Positions 17,469-27,767 of a stretch of 64,000 nt of DNA are shown piece after piece. The notes under the pieces are model-generated. The model ran no database searches and had not been told where the DNA came from. It saw only the letters and a list, made by a program, of their open reading frames with translations. This DNA comes from Gallionellales bacterium GWA2_60_18 (GTDB taxonomy: Bacteria; Pseudomonadota; Gammaproteobacteria; Burkholderiales; Gallionellaceae). The position numbers and the translations under genes are program-made. The DNA is taken from contig MGWS01000032.1 in the NCBI GenBank assembly GCA_001801105.1, forward strand, positions 30,109 to 94,108, given 5' to 3'. The first letter of the stretch is position 1; each line of letters begins with the position of its first letter.

Positions 17469-18083
17469 ATGAAATATATCCTTGCCGTTCTATTGTTGTT
17501 CATCGCACCGTTTGGTGCCCACGCAGGCGGCATCGACAAGCTGAAATCCTTCATCGCCTCCACCCGTTCCGCGCAGGCAGAGTTCACCCAGGTGGTGCTG
17601 GACCAGAATGGCCGTCGCATCCAGAGTGCCTCCGGCACGATGCAGTTCGTGCGCCCCGGCAAGTTCCGCTGGGTTTACCAGAAACCCTATGAGCAGATCA
17701 TCGTCGGCGATGGCGCGAAGTTCTGGCTGTACGACGCCGACCTCAAGCAGGTCACAGTGAAGAAACTCGACGCTGCGCTGGGCAGCAGCCCGGCGGCATT
17801 GCTGTCCGGCAACAACGAGATCGAGCGCGGTTTTGCGCTCGAAGAGAGCGGCAGCCAGGACGGGCTGGACTGGTTGCGGGCGATACCCAAGGCGCAAGAC
17901 AGCGGTTTCGCCGGCATCCTGATGGCATTCGACGCGCGCTCCGATCTCGCCATCATGGAGCTGAACGACCAGTTCGGCCACAAGACCGTGCTGCGTTTCT
18001 CCGGCTTGCAGCGCAACCCTGCGCTTGCGCCCGACCTGTTCAAGTTCGTGCCGCCCGCCGGAACAGATGTGCTGGGCGAGTGA
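17469..18083 (+). CDS. lolA: outer-membrane lipoprotein carrier protein
   Basis: Periplasmic chaperone that ferries lipoproteins from the LolCDE complex to LolB. Start at ATG 17469 (204 residues); a longer frame begins in the upstream repeat and is not used. A signal peptide (MKYILAVLLLFIAPFGAHA) is followed by the LolA core: SAQAEFTQ, GTMQFVRPGKFRWVYQKPYEQIIVGDG and WLYDADLKQVTVKKL. It sits between ftsK and rarA, the standard order. Confidence 0.95.
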   Translation: MKYILAVLLLFIAPFGAHAGGIDKLKSFIASTRSAQAEFTQVVLDQNGRRIQSASGTMQFVRPGKFRWVYQKPYEQIIVGDGAKFWLYDADLKQVTVKKLDAALGSSPAALLSGNNEIERGFALEESGSQDGLDWLRAIPKAQDSGFAGILMAFDARSDLAIMELNDQFGHKTVLRFSGLQRNPALAPDLFKFVPPAGTDVLGE

Positions 18084-18103
18084 CAGGATAGACTCCCGGC
18101 ATC

Positions 18104-20718
<2,615 letters not shown>

Positions 20719-20723
20719 TTTCT

Positions 20724-20803
20724 GTAGGGTGGGCACGTTTTCTGTGCCCACGCGGGAATAACAATGGCTGGACGTGTGGGCACAGAAAACGTGCCCACCC
20801 TAC
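20724..20803. repeat. palindromic repeat, GTAGGGTGGGCACG family
   Basis: Perfect 28-bp arms (20724-20751 and 20776-20803), each of which also contains a smaller GTGGGCAC..GTGCCCAC palindrome. It lies between the convergent serS and mltF genes and touches the mltF stop codon. It probably works as a bidirectional end of transcription. The same family borders the composite element at 45190 and 46872. Confidence 0.9.
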
Positions 20804-22224
20804 TACTTGATCGTTTCGGCGTCGCTTGTCTCCCAGCGTTGCAACAGGCGTTGCATCGGGCCGAACAGCCGGTAGGGTGATTCCTCGGGGATGAGTTGCG
20901 CTTCTTCCTGGCTGGTGCGCTTGAGCAGGTCGTAGTAGCCGCGGACGTTCTCCACCAGCACGGCGGCTTCGCCGCCGCGCGCGTAACCGTGTTTCAGCGT
21001 CTCGTAATATCCCGGCTGGTTCAGCAGCAGCAGCGATTTTTTCACGTCCTCCCAACTGTCCGGGTTGCGCCCGGCGCGCTGGGTCAGGATGCGCGCGTCC
21101 TCGATATGTCCATAGCCCTGGTTGTAGGAGGCCAGCGCCATCCAGGTGCGGTCTGGCTCGGGGATGCGCGACGGGAGCTGTTCCCTGACCAGCACCAGGT
21201 ATTTCGCGCCGGCGATGATGCTTTCGCGCGCATCGAGGCGGTTGGCGACGTTCATGCGGTCGGCGGTCTCCTCGGTCAGCATCATCATGCCGCGCACGTT
21301 GGTGAACGAGGTGGCGAGCGGGTTCCATTGCGATTCCTGATAGGCCAGCGCGGCCAGCAGGTGCCATTCTTCTCCGGTGAGTGCCGCGGCTTCCTCGAAG
21401 AACGTACGGTAGCGCGGCAGCACGCTGTTGGCGCGGGCGATGAACTGCGAGGATTCCGTCGGCGCGAAGCGGTCGCTGTAGCCGTAGTAGCGATCCAGCA
21501 GGCGGTTGAGCGTGCCATCCTCCCGGATGTGGTCGAAGAAGCCTTGCGCCGCCTTCATCAGGGCCGGGTCGACATCGCGCGGAAACGCCCAGGCAAGCTG
21601 CGTAGGGGTGCCGATATCGAAGGCGACGGCCAGATTGGGGTAGTAGTTGCGCGCATCGGTGAAGTGGGTCTCATTGGCCACCGCACAATCCAGCGAGCCT
21701 TCGGCGACTTCCTGCAGGAGCTTGCGCGCACCGGTCCGGTGATGCGCCTGCCATTGCAATCCGGGGGCTTCCTTGCGTGCCTCGCGCAGCACTGCTTCCT
21801 GTGCCGAATCGGCCGGCGCGGCCAGCTTCAGGCCGGTCAGGTCGGCCAGTGTTCTGGGACGGGCGATATCGCGGTTGCAGATGACCTGCTCGCGCACCGT
21901 CTGGTAGCTCGGGCCGTAATGCAGCGCGGTGACGCTGATCTCGCTGCGCAACGAGGCGGCGGCGAGATGGGCGCGGTGGTTGCGCAGCGCCGCGTCGATC
22001 TCGCCGGGTGGCATCGAAATCAGGCCGACGCGGGTGTGCAGATATTCGCCGAAGCGCTGCGCCAACTCGCGCTCGAACACCGCCTCGGCGCCCAGCGAAA
22101 TATCGGGCACGATGACCAGCAGCTTGCCCGCATGCCAGGCGGGAAGCTGCAAGTCGCAGTTGGCCAGCAACAGGGCCAGGCAGACGGCCAGCGCCGCCCG
22201 CAAGCGTTGGATCGTGGTTCGCAT
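20803..22224 (-). CDS. mltF: membrane-bound lytic murein transglycosylase F
   Basis: Lipoprotein that cleaves peptidoglycan glycan strands, with a regulatory solute-binding domain. Start chosen at ATG 22224 because it gives a clean lipoprotein signal (MRTTIQRLRAALAVCLALL, lipobox LLLANC); an in-frame ATG at 22263 is possible. Residues about 30-260 are a periplasmic-binding-protein domain. The C-terminal SLT domain has the catalytic Glu in AYQESQWNP, then RGMMMLT and ASYNQGYGHI. The 473-residue length fits MltF. Confidence 0.93.
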   Translation of the reverse strand: MRTTIQRLRAALAVCLALLLANCDLQLPAWHAGKLLVIVPDISLGAEAVFERELAQRFGEYLHTRVGLISMPPGEIDAALRNHRAHLAAASLRSEISVTALHYGPSYQTVREQVICNRDIARPRTLADLTGLKLAAPADSAQEAVLREARKEAPGLQWQAHHRTGARKLLQEVAEGSLDCAVANETHFTDARNYYPNLAVAFDIGTPTQLAWAFPRDVDPALMKAAQGFFDHIREDGTLNRLLDRYYGYSDRFAPTESSQFIARANSVLPRYRTFFEEAAALTGEEWHLLAALAYQESQWNPLATSFTNVRGMMMLTEETADRMNVANRLDARESIIAGAKYLVLVREQLPSRIPEPDRTWMALASYNQGYGHIEDARILTQRAGRNPDSWEDVKKSLLLLNQPGYYETLKHGYARGGEAAVLVENVRGYYDLLKRTSQEEAQLIPEESPYRLFGPMQRLLQRWETSDAETIK

Positions 22225-22247
22225 GCGAACATTCTGCACGAAATCCC

Positions 22248-22412
22248 AGCCCGGATGTTTCATAAATTCGTGTGATGATCGCGCAGGATTTTGTTTTGCA
22301 GGGGGATTTTATGAAGGAGTGGCGTAGTTATTCATACGCCCGACGGAAGAAAATTTCCCTGCGAAGCAAAAGACCAGCGAGGGCGCGCGTCAATTTATGA
22401 AACATCCGGGCT
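22248..22412. repeat. widely spaced perfect 21-bp inverted repeat upstream of mltF
   Basis: AATTTATGAAACATCCGGGCT at 22392-22412 is the exact reverse complement of 22248-22268; 123 bp lie between. The left copy overlaps the alternative mltF start. The enclosed AT-richer DNA has no gene that I recognise. It may be the terminal repeats of a miniature element or the relic of a recombination event near the tRNA. Confidence 0.7.
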
Positions 22413-22454
22413 AGCTTGCTGGTAAAATGCGCGCCGCTGCTTACGGCACGCCCT

Positions 22455-22542
<88 letters not shown>

Positions 22543-22575
22543 TATGCGCGATGCAGTCAAGCCACGCCACTGCCA

Positions 22576-22605
22576 TTGTCAAACCCGAGCAAATTGCTAT
22601 ACAAT
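22576..22605 (+). promoter_or_regulatory. candidate sigma-70 promoter upstream of the kor cluster
   Basis: TTGTCA (22576-22581) and TACAAT (22600-22605), each one base off consensus, spaced by 18 bp. Transcription from about 22612 would produce a leader of about 290 nt that includes the nested hairpin at 22645-22769. The assignment rests on consensus only. Confidence 0.45.
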
Positions 22606-22644
22606 TACAGCGTTGCCGAGGTATCAAAACCGATATGGGCGCCT

Positions 22645-22769
22645 CTACAAATTCAAGATACTAAGTGAGTCAAGGCGCGAAAGAAATTTTAGCGCGCCGC
22701 ATATGTCTTATATGTAAGCGTTAAAATTTCTTGAGCAACGCAGTATCGCGACGGAGTTTGGATTTGTAG
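22645..22769. repeat. 125-nt nested hairpin element upstream of korA
   Basis: Three perfect stems nest inside each other: CTACAAAT (22645-22652) with ATTTGTAG (22762-22769), GATACT (22657-22662) with AGTATC (22742-22747), and AAGAAATTTTA (22681-22691) with TAAAATTTCTT (22722-22732). No start codon or conserved protein is seen in 22543-22899. It could be a structured leader of the kor mRNA or a copy of a dispersed repeat. Confidence 0.65.
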
Positions 22770-22899
22770 GGATGCACACATGTTTTTGCCGTTCACCGTT
22801 TGATGTCTTATGGTGGATGGCGCTTCAATCCGTGCCGGAGGCGCTGTGCTTGTGCATCTGACGGGTCGCGCGGACGACATGATATTAGAGGAGTAACAG

Positions 22900-24621
22900 A
22901 TGCAAGATATAACCAAGAACGACCTGATCATTAGAATCGGTGGCGAAGGTGGCGAGGGTGTCATCTCGGTCGGCGATTTCATCACCCAGGCCTGCGCGCG
23001 CGCCGGTCTCGATGTCTACACCTTCAAGACCTTCCCGGCCGAGATCAAGGGCGGCTACGCGATGTATCAGGTGCGCGCCAGCACCGAGCGGCTGTACAAC
23101 CAGGGCGATACCTTCGATGTGCTCTGCGCCTTCAACGGCGAAGCCTATGACATGAATCATGCGCGCCTGAAACCGGGCACCGCGCTGGTGTATGACTGCC
23201 CAAGCGATTTCGAGCCGGATGTGCCGGAGGGCGTGTATGCCTACCCGATCCCGATGACCCATGCGGCCAAGGAGATGAACAACCCGCGTGCCAAGAACAT
23301 GGTGGCGCTGGGTGCGCTGTCGGTTCTGTTCAATGTGCCGGAAGCGGCGTTGCGCGAGGTGATCGTCAACAAGTTCACCCGCAAGGGCGAAGCAGTGGTG
23401 CAGGGCAACCTGGCCGCCTTCGAGAAAGGCCGCGAGCTGGCGGCCGCCTTGCCCAAGACCGATCCGTGGAAGATCGGCACGCCCAAATCCAAACAGGATG
23501 TTGTGGTGCTGTCCGGCAACAATGCCATCGGCCTCGGCGCGCTGATCGCCGGGCTGGATTTCTTCGCCGCCTATCCGATCACGCCGGCGACCGAGGTCGC
23601 GATCTATGTGGCCAAGCACTTGCCCAAGCGCGGCGGTACGCTGATCCAGGCCGAGGACGAGATCGCCGCCATCGCGCAGGTGCTGGGCGCCTCCTACGCC
23701 GGCAAGAAGGCGATGACCTCCACCTCCGGGCCGGGGCTGTCGCTGATGAGCGAGATGCTGGGCATGTCCTTCATGAGCGAGACGCCCTGCGTGGTGGCGA
23801 ACGTACAGCGCGGCGGCCCCTCGACCGGCCTGCCGACCAAACATGAGCAATCCGACCTGTTTCTGGCGATCCATGGCGCGCACGGTGATTCCGGCCGCAT
23901 CGTGCTGTCGGTGGAGAACGTCAGGGACTGTATCGATCTGACGGTGGTGGCGTTCAATCTGGCGGAGAAATACCAGTGCCCGGTGCTGCTGTTGTCCGAC
24001 GGTTCGCTGGCATTCTCGACTCAGAGCGTGCCTTATCCGGACCCGGCCAGCTATACCATCGTCAACCGCAAGCGCTGGGACGGCGAGGGCGAATACCGCC
24101 GCTACCTGCACACCGCTGACGGCATCTCGCCGATGGCCGATCCGGGCACGCACGGCGGCATGCATATCGCTACCGGCCTGGAGCACAACGAGGCCGGGTT
24201 GCCCAGCTATACATCGGACAACCATGAGGCGATGCAGGCCAAGCGCTTCAACAAGCTGAAGAATGTGGTCAACGATGTCGCGCCCACAGAAGTGGATGGC
24301 GAGGGCGAGGCGGATCTCGGCGTGATCGCCTGGGGCAGCACCATCGGAGTGGTGCGCGAAGCCTTGCAGCACTTGCGCGCCGAGGGCTATCAGGTCAAGG
24401 GCTTCTATCCCAAGCTGTTGCACCCGCTACCGGCGCAACAGTTCGAGGATTTCGGCGCGACCTGCAAACGCCTGCTGTTGCCCGAGGTTAATTTCCAGGG
24501 GCAGCTGGCGCATTTCGTGCGCGCTGAAACCACATTGCGCCCCGAGTCCTATACTATCTGCGGCGGGATGCCCTTCACGCCCGAGATGATCGTCAACAAA
24601 GTACGGGAGATGTTGAAATGA
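22900..24621 (+). CDS. korA: 2-oxoacid:ferredoxin oxidoreductase, fused gamma-alpha subunit (2-oxoglutarate type)
   Basis: Large subunit of a thiamine-diphosphate enzyme interconverting a 2-oxoacid plus CoA with acyl-CoA plus CO2 and reduced ferredoxin. Of 573 residues, about 10-195 are the gamma domain (IRIGGEGGEGVISVGDF) and 200-573 the alpha domain (AAYPITPATEV, AEDEIAAIAQVLGASYAGKKA, TSGPGLSLM). This two-subunit architecture is typical of 2-oxoglutarate enzymes (KorAB). GAGGAGTAAC before the ATG is a strong ribosome site. It overlaps korB by 4 bp and heads a five-gene unit. The substrate is inferred from family resemblance. Confidence 0.88.
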   Translation: MQDITKNDLIIRIGGEGGEGVISVGDFITQACARAGLDVYTFKTFPAEIKGGYAMYQVRASTERLYNQGDTFDVLCAFNGEAYDMNHARLKPGTALVYDCPSDFEPDVPEGVYAYPIPMTHAAKEMNNPRAKNMVALGALSVLFNVPEAALREVIVNKFTRKGEAVVQGNLAAFEKGRELAAALPKTDPWKIGTPKSKQDVVVLSGNNAIGLGALIAGLDFFAAYPITPATEVAIYVAKHLPKRGGTLIQAEDEIAAIAQVLGASYAGKKAMTSTSGPGLSLMSEMLGMSFMSETPCVVANVQRGGPSTGLPTKHEQSDLFLAIHGAHGDSGRIVLSVENVRDCIDLTVVAFNLAEKYQCPVLLLSDGSLAFSTQSVPYPDPASYTIVNRKRWDGEGEYRRYLHTADGISPMADPGTHGGMHIATGLEHNEAGLPSYTSDNHEAMQAKRFNKLKNVVNDVAPTEVDGEGEADLGVIAWGSTIGVVREALQHLRAEGYQVKGFYPKLLHPLPAQQFEDFGATCKRLLLPEVNFQGQLAHFVRAETTLRPESYTICGGMPFTPEMIVNKVREMLK

Positions 24622-25505
24622 GTCACCCACAAGCCCATCTGCATAAAGTCGAACTGCAACCCAAGGAGTACCGCGACGAGGCCAAGTCGTTCTGGTGTCC
24701 CGGCTGCGGCCATAATGGCGTATTGACGGCATTGCTGCGTTCGCTGTCCGAACTCGGCGTCGATCCGAGCTATCTGGTGAACGTATCCGGTATCGGCTGC
24801 TCCTCGCGCCTGCCGTATTTCGTGAAATCCTACAAGATGCACACGCTGCATGGTCGTGCCGGCCCGGTGGCGACCGGCGTGCAACTGGCGCGTCCCGACC
24901 TGGCTGTAGTGGTTACCGGCGGCGACGGCGACGGTTTCTCCATCGGCGGCGGACACATGCCGCATCTGGCGCGCAAGAATATCAACATGACCTACATCCT
25001 GATGGACAACCATATCTACGGGTTGACCAAGGGGCAGGCTTCGCCCACTTCGCGTCCGGAGATGAAGGCGAGCACCACGCCTTTCGGCGGCGTCGAGCCG
25101 CCGCTCGATCCGGTGCTGTACATGCTCACCTATGGCGCCACCTACGTCGCCCAGGCATTCTCCGGCAACGTCAAGCTGGCGTCGCAGCTGATCAAGGACG
25201 GCATGGAGCACAAGGGTTTCGCCTTCATCAATCTGCTGTCCCAGTGCCCGACCTTCAACGAGCTCGACACTGCCAAGAGTTTCAAAAGCGCTTGCGAGCA
25301 GCAGGATACCGCGCATGACGTCGCCGATCTGGATGCGGCTATGCATGTGGTCAACACGGCGAAGCAGGAAGGGCGTCTGCCGACCGGATTGCTGTACAAG
25401 GTCGAACGCCCGACGCTGGATCAGCGCATGGCCGAGTTGGTCGAGCGCGTCGGCGGACACAAGGATTATGACCTGCGCAAGGTCATCGACCTGGCGCGCC
25501 CATGA
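24618..25505 (+). CDS. korB: 2-oxoacid:ferredoxin oxidoreductase, beta subunit
   Basis: Thiamine-diphosphate binding partner of KorA, 295 residues. CPGCGH (Cys27, Cys30) begins the cluster-binding set, completed by a further Cys in the GIGCSSR motif. The TPP/Mg signature is GDGDGFSIGGGHMPH followed by MDNHIYGLTKGQASPTS. The usual separate ferredoxin-domain subunit is absent; electron transfer must go to the next genes or to free ferredoxin. Start and stop overlap both neighbours by 4 bp, so the cluster is translationally coupled. Confidence 0.9.
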   Translation: MSHPQAHLHKVELQPKEYRDEAKSFWCPGCGHNGVLTALLRSLSELGVDPSYLVNVSGIGCSSRLPYFVKSYKMHTLHGRAGPVATGVQLARPDLAVVVTGGDGDGFSIGGGHMPHLARKNINMTYILMDNHIYGLTKGQASPTSRPEMKASTTPFGGVEPPLDPVLYMLTYGATYVAQAFSGNVKLASQLIKDGMEHKGFAFINLLSQCPTFNELDTAKSFKSACEQQDTAHDVADLDAAMHVVNTAKQEGRLPTGLLYKVERPTLDQRMAELVERVGGHKDYDLRKVIDLARP

Positions 25506-26182
25506 CAGCCAAGCCCGATCCGGCAAATACGGCTGACAAAGGACAGCCCGTTAACCTGACCATCAACGGTCTTGCCGTTGTTGCGCATGCGGGCATGACC
25601 GTGGTCGAAGCCGCCTGGCACGGCGGTGTGCCGCGCGTGACCAGCGTCGGCTGCATGGAGGGCGTGTGCGGCTCGTGCCGCATCATGCTGCGGCGCGGCA
25701 AGCAGGTATCGGTGGGGCTCGCCTGCCAGACCTTCGTCGAGGATGGCGTCGAAGTCATTTTCCTGCCGCCGGCATCGGCGCCCCGGCATCATTACGAGCT
25801 CGATGATTTCAAGGACGGCTGGGACATCCATGAGCGTTTCCAGGATATCTTCCCCGAAGCGGCGCGTTGCCGCCATTGTCACGGTTGCGTTGTTTCCTGC
25901 CCCAAGGGCATTTCCGTCGAAGAAGGCGTCGCGCAGGCTTCGGCAGGACGCTTCCGCGATGCGGGGGAGACCTTCTTCGAATGCGTCATGTGCGAGCTGT
26001 GCGATGTTGCCTGCCCCGAATTGATCGCGCCGGCGCACGTGGGACTGTTCAGCCGTCGCGTGACGGCGCACTTCCACCTGCGTCCGCCCAATCTCATCCA
26101 CAGGCTGGAAGAGTTGCGTCAGGACATGAACAAACAGCATCAAGATAAACCGGAAAACACTCAGGAAGAAAAAGATGAGTAA
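25502..26182 (+). CDS. SdhB/FrdB-like iron-sulfur protein of the kor cluster
   Basis: 226-residue soluble electron-transfer protein. The N-terminal half is a plant-type [2Fe-2S] domain (Cys51, 56, 59, 75 in CMEGVCGSC). The C-terminal half has two full C-x2-C-x2-C-x3-C motifs (Cys123-133, Cys161-171) that can hold two [4Fe-4S] clusters, an arrangement like heterodisulfide-reductase HdrC or FrdB-type proteins. True SdhB has a [3Fe-4S] site near the quinone; here the motifs look suited to two cubanes, consistent with no quinone site. The tail is charged (QHQDKPENTQEEKDE). It lies between korB and the flavoprotein, overlapping both. Confidence 0.85.
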   Translation: MTAKPDPANTADKGQPVNLTINGLAVVAHAGMTVVEAAWHGGVPRVTSVGCMEGVCGSCRIMLRRGKQVSVGLACQTFVEDGVEVIFLPPASAPRHHYELDDFKDGWDIHERFQDIFPEAARCRHCHGCVVSCPKGISVEEGVAQASAGRFRDAGETFFECVMCELCDVACPELIAPAHVGLFSRRVTAHFHLRPPNLIHRLEELRQDMNKQHQDKPENTQEEKDE

Positions 26183-27767
26183 CGGTATTCCACTGGCCGA
26201 GGCGCTGGCGCACTACCGCCCCGATGCGGAGCTCGGCGCACTGCCCGAAGCGGGCGATGTGGACGCGTTGCTCAACACCTGGCATCCGGATCATCTGCGC
26301 GACAGCGTAGTCAAGCTGACGGTGGGGGCGAACGCAGGCGACAGTTGCCAGCGCGAACTGGCCGGACTGCTGCAGGCTGAAGCCTTCATCGACGAGGCCG
26401 ATCTGGCCGGCACACCGGTGACCGATGTCGATGTGCTGGTGATCGGCGGCGGCGGCGCCGGTTGTGCGGCGGCGCTGATGGCTGCCGAAAAAGGCGCGCG
26501 CGTGTTGCTCGCCACCAAGCTGCGGCTCGGCGACAGCAACACGGTGATGGCCGAAGGCGGCATCCAGGCCGCCATCGAACCGGACGATTCGGTGCAGCGG
26601 CATATCCAGGACACTTTGCGCGGCGGGCATCACGCCGCCGATCCGGCGCTGGTCGCGGCCATGGCCGGAGACGGCCCCGAGGTGTTGCGCTGGCTGATAC
26701 AACAGGGCATGCAGTTCGAGCAGACGCCCACCGGCGACCTGCATACGCGCCGGGCCGGCGGCATGAGCGCGCCGCGCTTGGTGCATTGCCGCGATTACAC
26801 CGGGCTGGAGATGATGCGCGTGTTGCGCGAGGCGGTGATTCAGCATCGCAGCATCGAGGTATGGGAGCAGAGTCCCGTCGTCGAGTTGCTGTCCAACGAG
26901 ACCGGACAGAAATGTGTCGGCGCGGTGCTCACCTCGCTGATCGACGGTCAGTTGCGCATCGTCCGCACCCGCTCCGTCATCCTGGCGACCGGCGGCTTGG
27001 GGCGGTTGCACCTGAACGGTTTCCCCACTTCCAACCATCTCGGCGCGACCGGCGACGGGCTGGTGCTGGCGTATCGCATCGGCGCGCAGTTGCGCGAACT
27101 CGATTCCTTTCAGTATCACCCCACGGGGCTGCTGCACCCGACGCACCTCGCAGGCAAGCTGGTCACCGAAGGCGTGCGCGCGGCGGGCGCGTTGCTGGTG
27201 AACGGCCTCGGCAACCGCTTCATTGACGAGCTGCAACCGCGCGACGTGGTGTGTTCCGCGATCCTGCGCGAATGCGGCGAAGGGCGCGGCATCCGTATTG
27301 ACGACCAGCGCGTCGGTGTGTGGCTGGATACGCCGCGCGTGGAGCGCGCCCAGCCGGGCCTGCTGGAAAAGCAATTCCCCAACCTGATGACGCGCACCCG
27401 CGTCTCCGGCATCGATCCGCGCGTCGAACCCTTGCTGGTGCATCCCACCCTGCATTACCAGAACGGTGGGGTGGTCATCGATGTCAACGGCGCCACCACC
27501 GTGCCGGGCCTGTATGCGGTGGGTGAAGTGGCGGGCGGCATCCACGGGCGCAACCGCATCATGGGCAACGCCCTGCTGGAGATCATCAGCTTCGGGCTGC
27601 GTGCCGGCGCTACGGCCACCGCCAACCGGGATCGCGGCCCCAAGAAAGTCACGCTGGAACACGTGAACCGGCTGCGCCGCGCCCTGACCATCGCCGGCAT
27701 GCCGATGGCGCAGCGCACGCCGCAAGTGTTGCCGGATTATGCAGCGGGGGGCGTATGGGAGCGCTGA
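26175..27767 (+). CDS. fumarate reductase/succinate dehydrogenase-like flavoprotein of the kor cluster
   Basis: 530-residue FAD protein of the SdhA/FrdA/NadB family. The dinucleotide fold (VLVIGGGGAGCAAAL) begins only at about residue 87, so there is an unusual N-terminal extension of about 85 residues. Residues matching the dicarboxylate-binding site of SdhA/FrdA are kept: His in FQYHPTGL, Arg in TEGVRAAG, His in LHYQNGG, and Arg in HGRNRIMGNAL. Reduction of fumarate or oxidation of succinate is thus plausible; L-aspartate oxidase is a less likely alternative. There is no membrane anchor gene in the cluster. It overlaps both neighbours (8 bp and 13 bp). Confidence 0.82.
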   Translation: MSNGIPLAEALAHYRPDAELGALPEAGDVDALLNTWHPDHLRDSVVKLTVGANAGDSCQRELAGLLQAEAFIDEADLAGTPVTDVDVLVIGGGGAGCAAALMAAEKGARVLLATKLRLGDSNTVMAEGGIQAAIEPDDSVQRHIQDTLRGGHHAADPALVAAMAGDGPEVLRWLIQQGMQFEQTPTGDLHTRRAGGMSAPRLVHCRDYTGLEMMRVLREAVIQHRSIEVWEQSPVVELLSNETGQKCVGAVLTSLIDGQLRIVRTRSVILATGGLGRLHLNGFPTSNHLGATGDGLVLAYRIGAQLRELDSFQYHPTGLLHPTHLAGKLVTEGVRAAGALLVNGLGNRFIDELQPRDVVCSAILRECGEGRGIRIDDQRVGVWLDTPRVERAQPGLLEKQFPNLMTRTRVSGIDPRVEPLLVHPTLHYQNGGVVIDVNGATTVPGLYAVGEVAGGIHGRNRIMGNALLEIISFGLRAGATATANRDRGPKKVTLEHVNRLRRALTIAGMPMAQRTPQVLPDYAAGGVWER

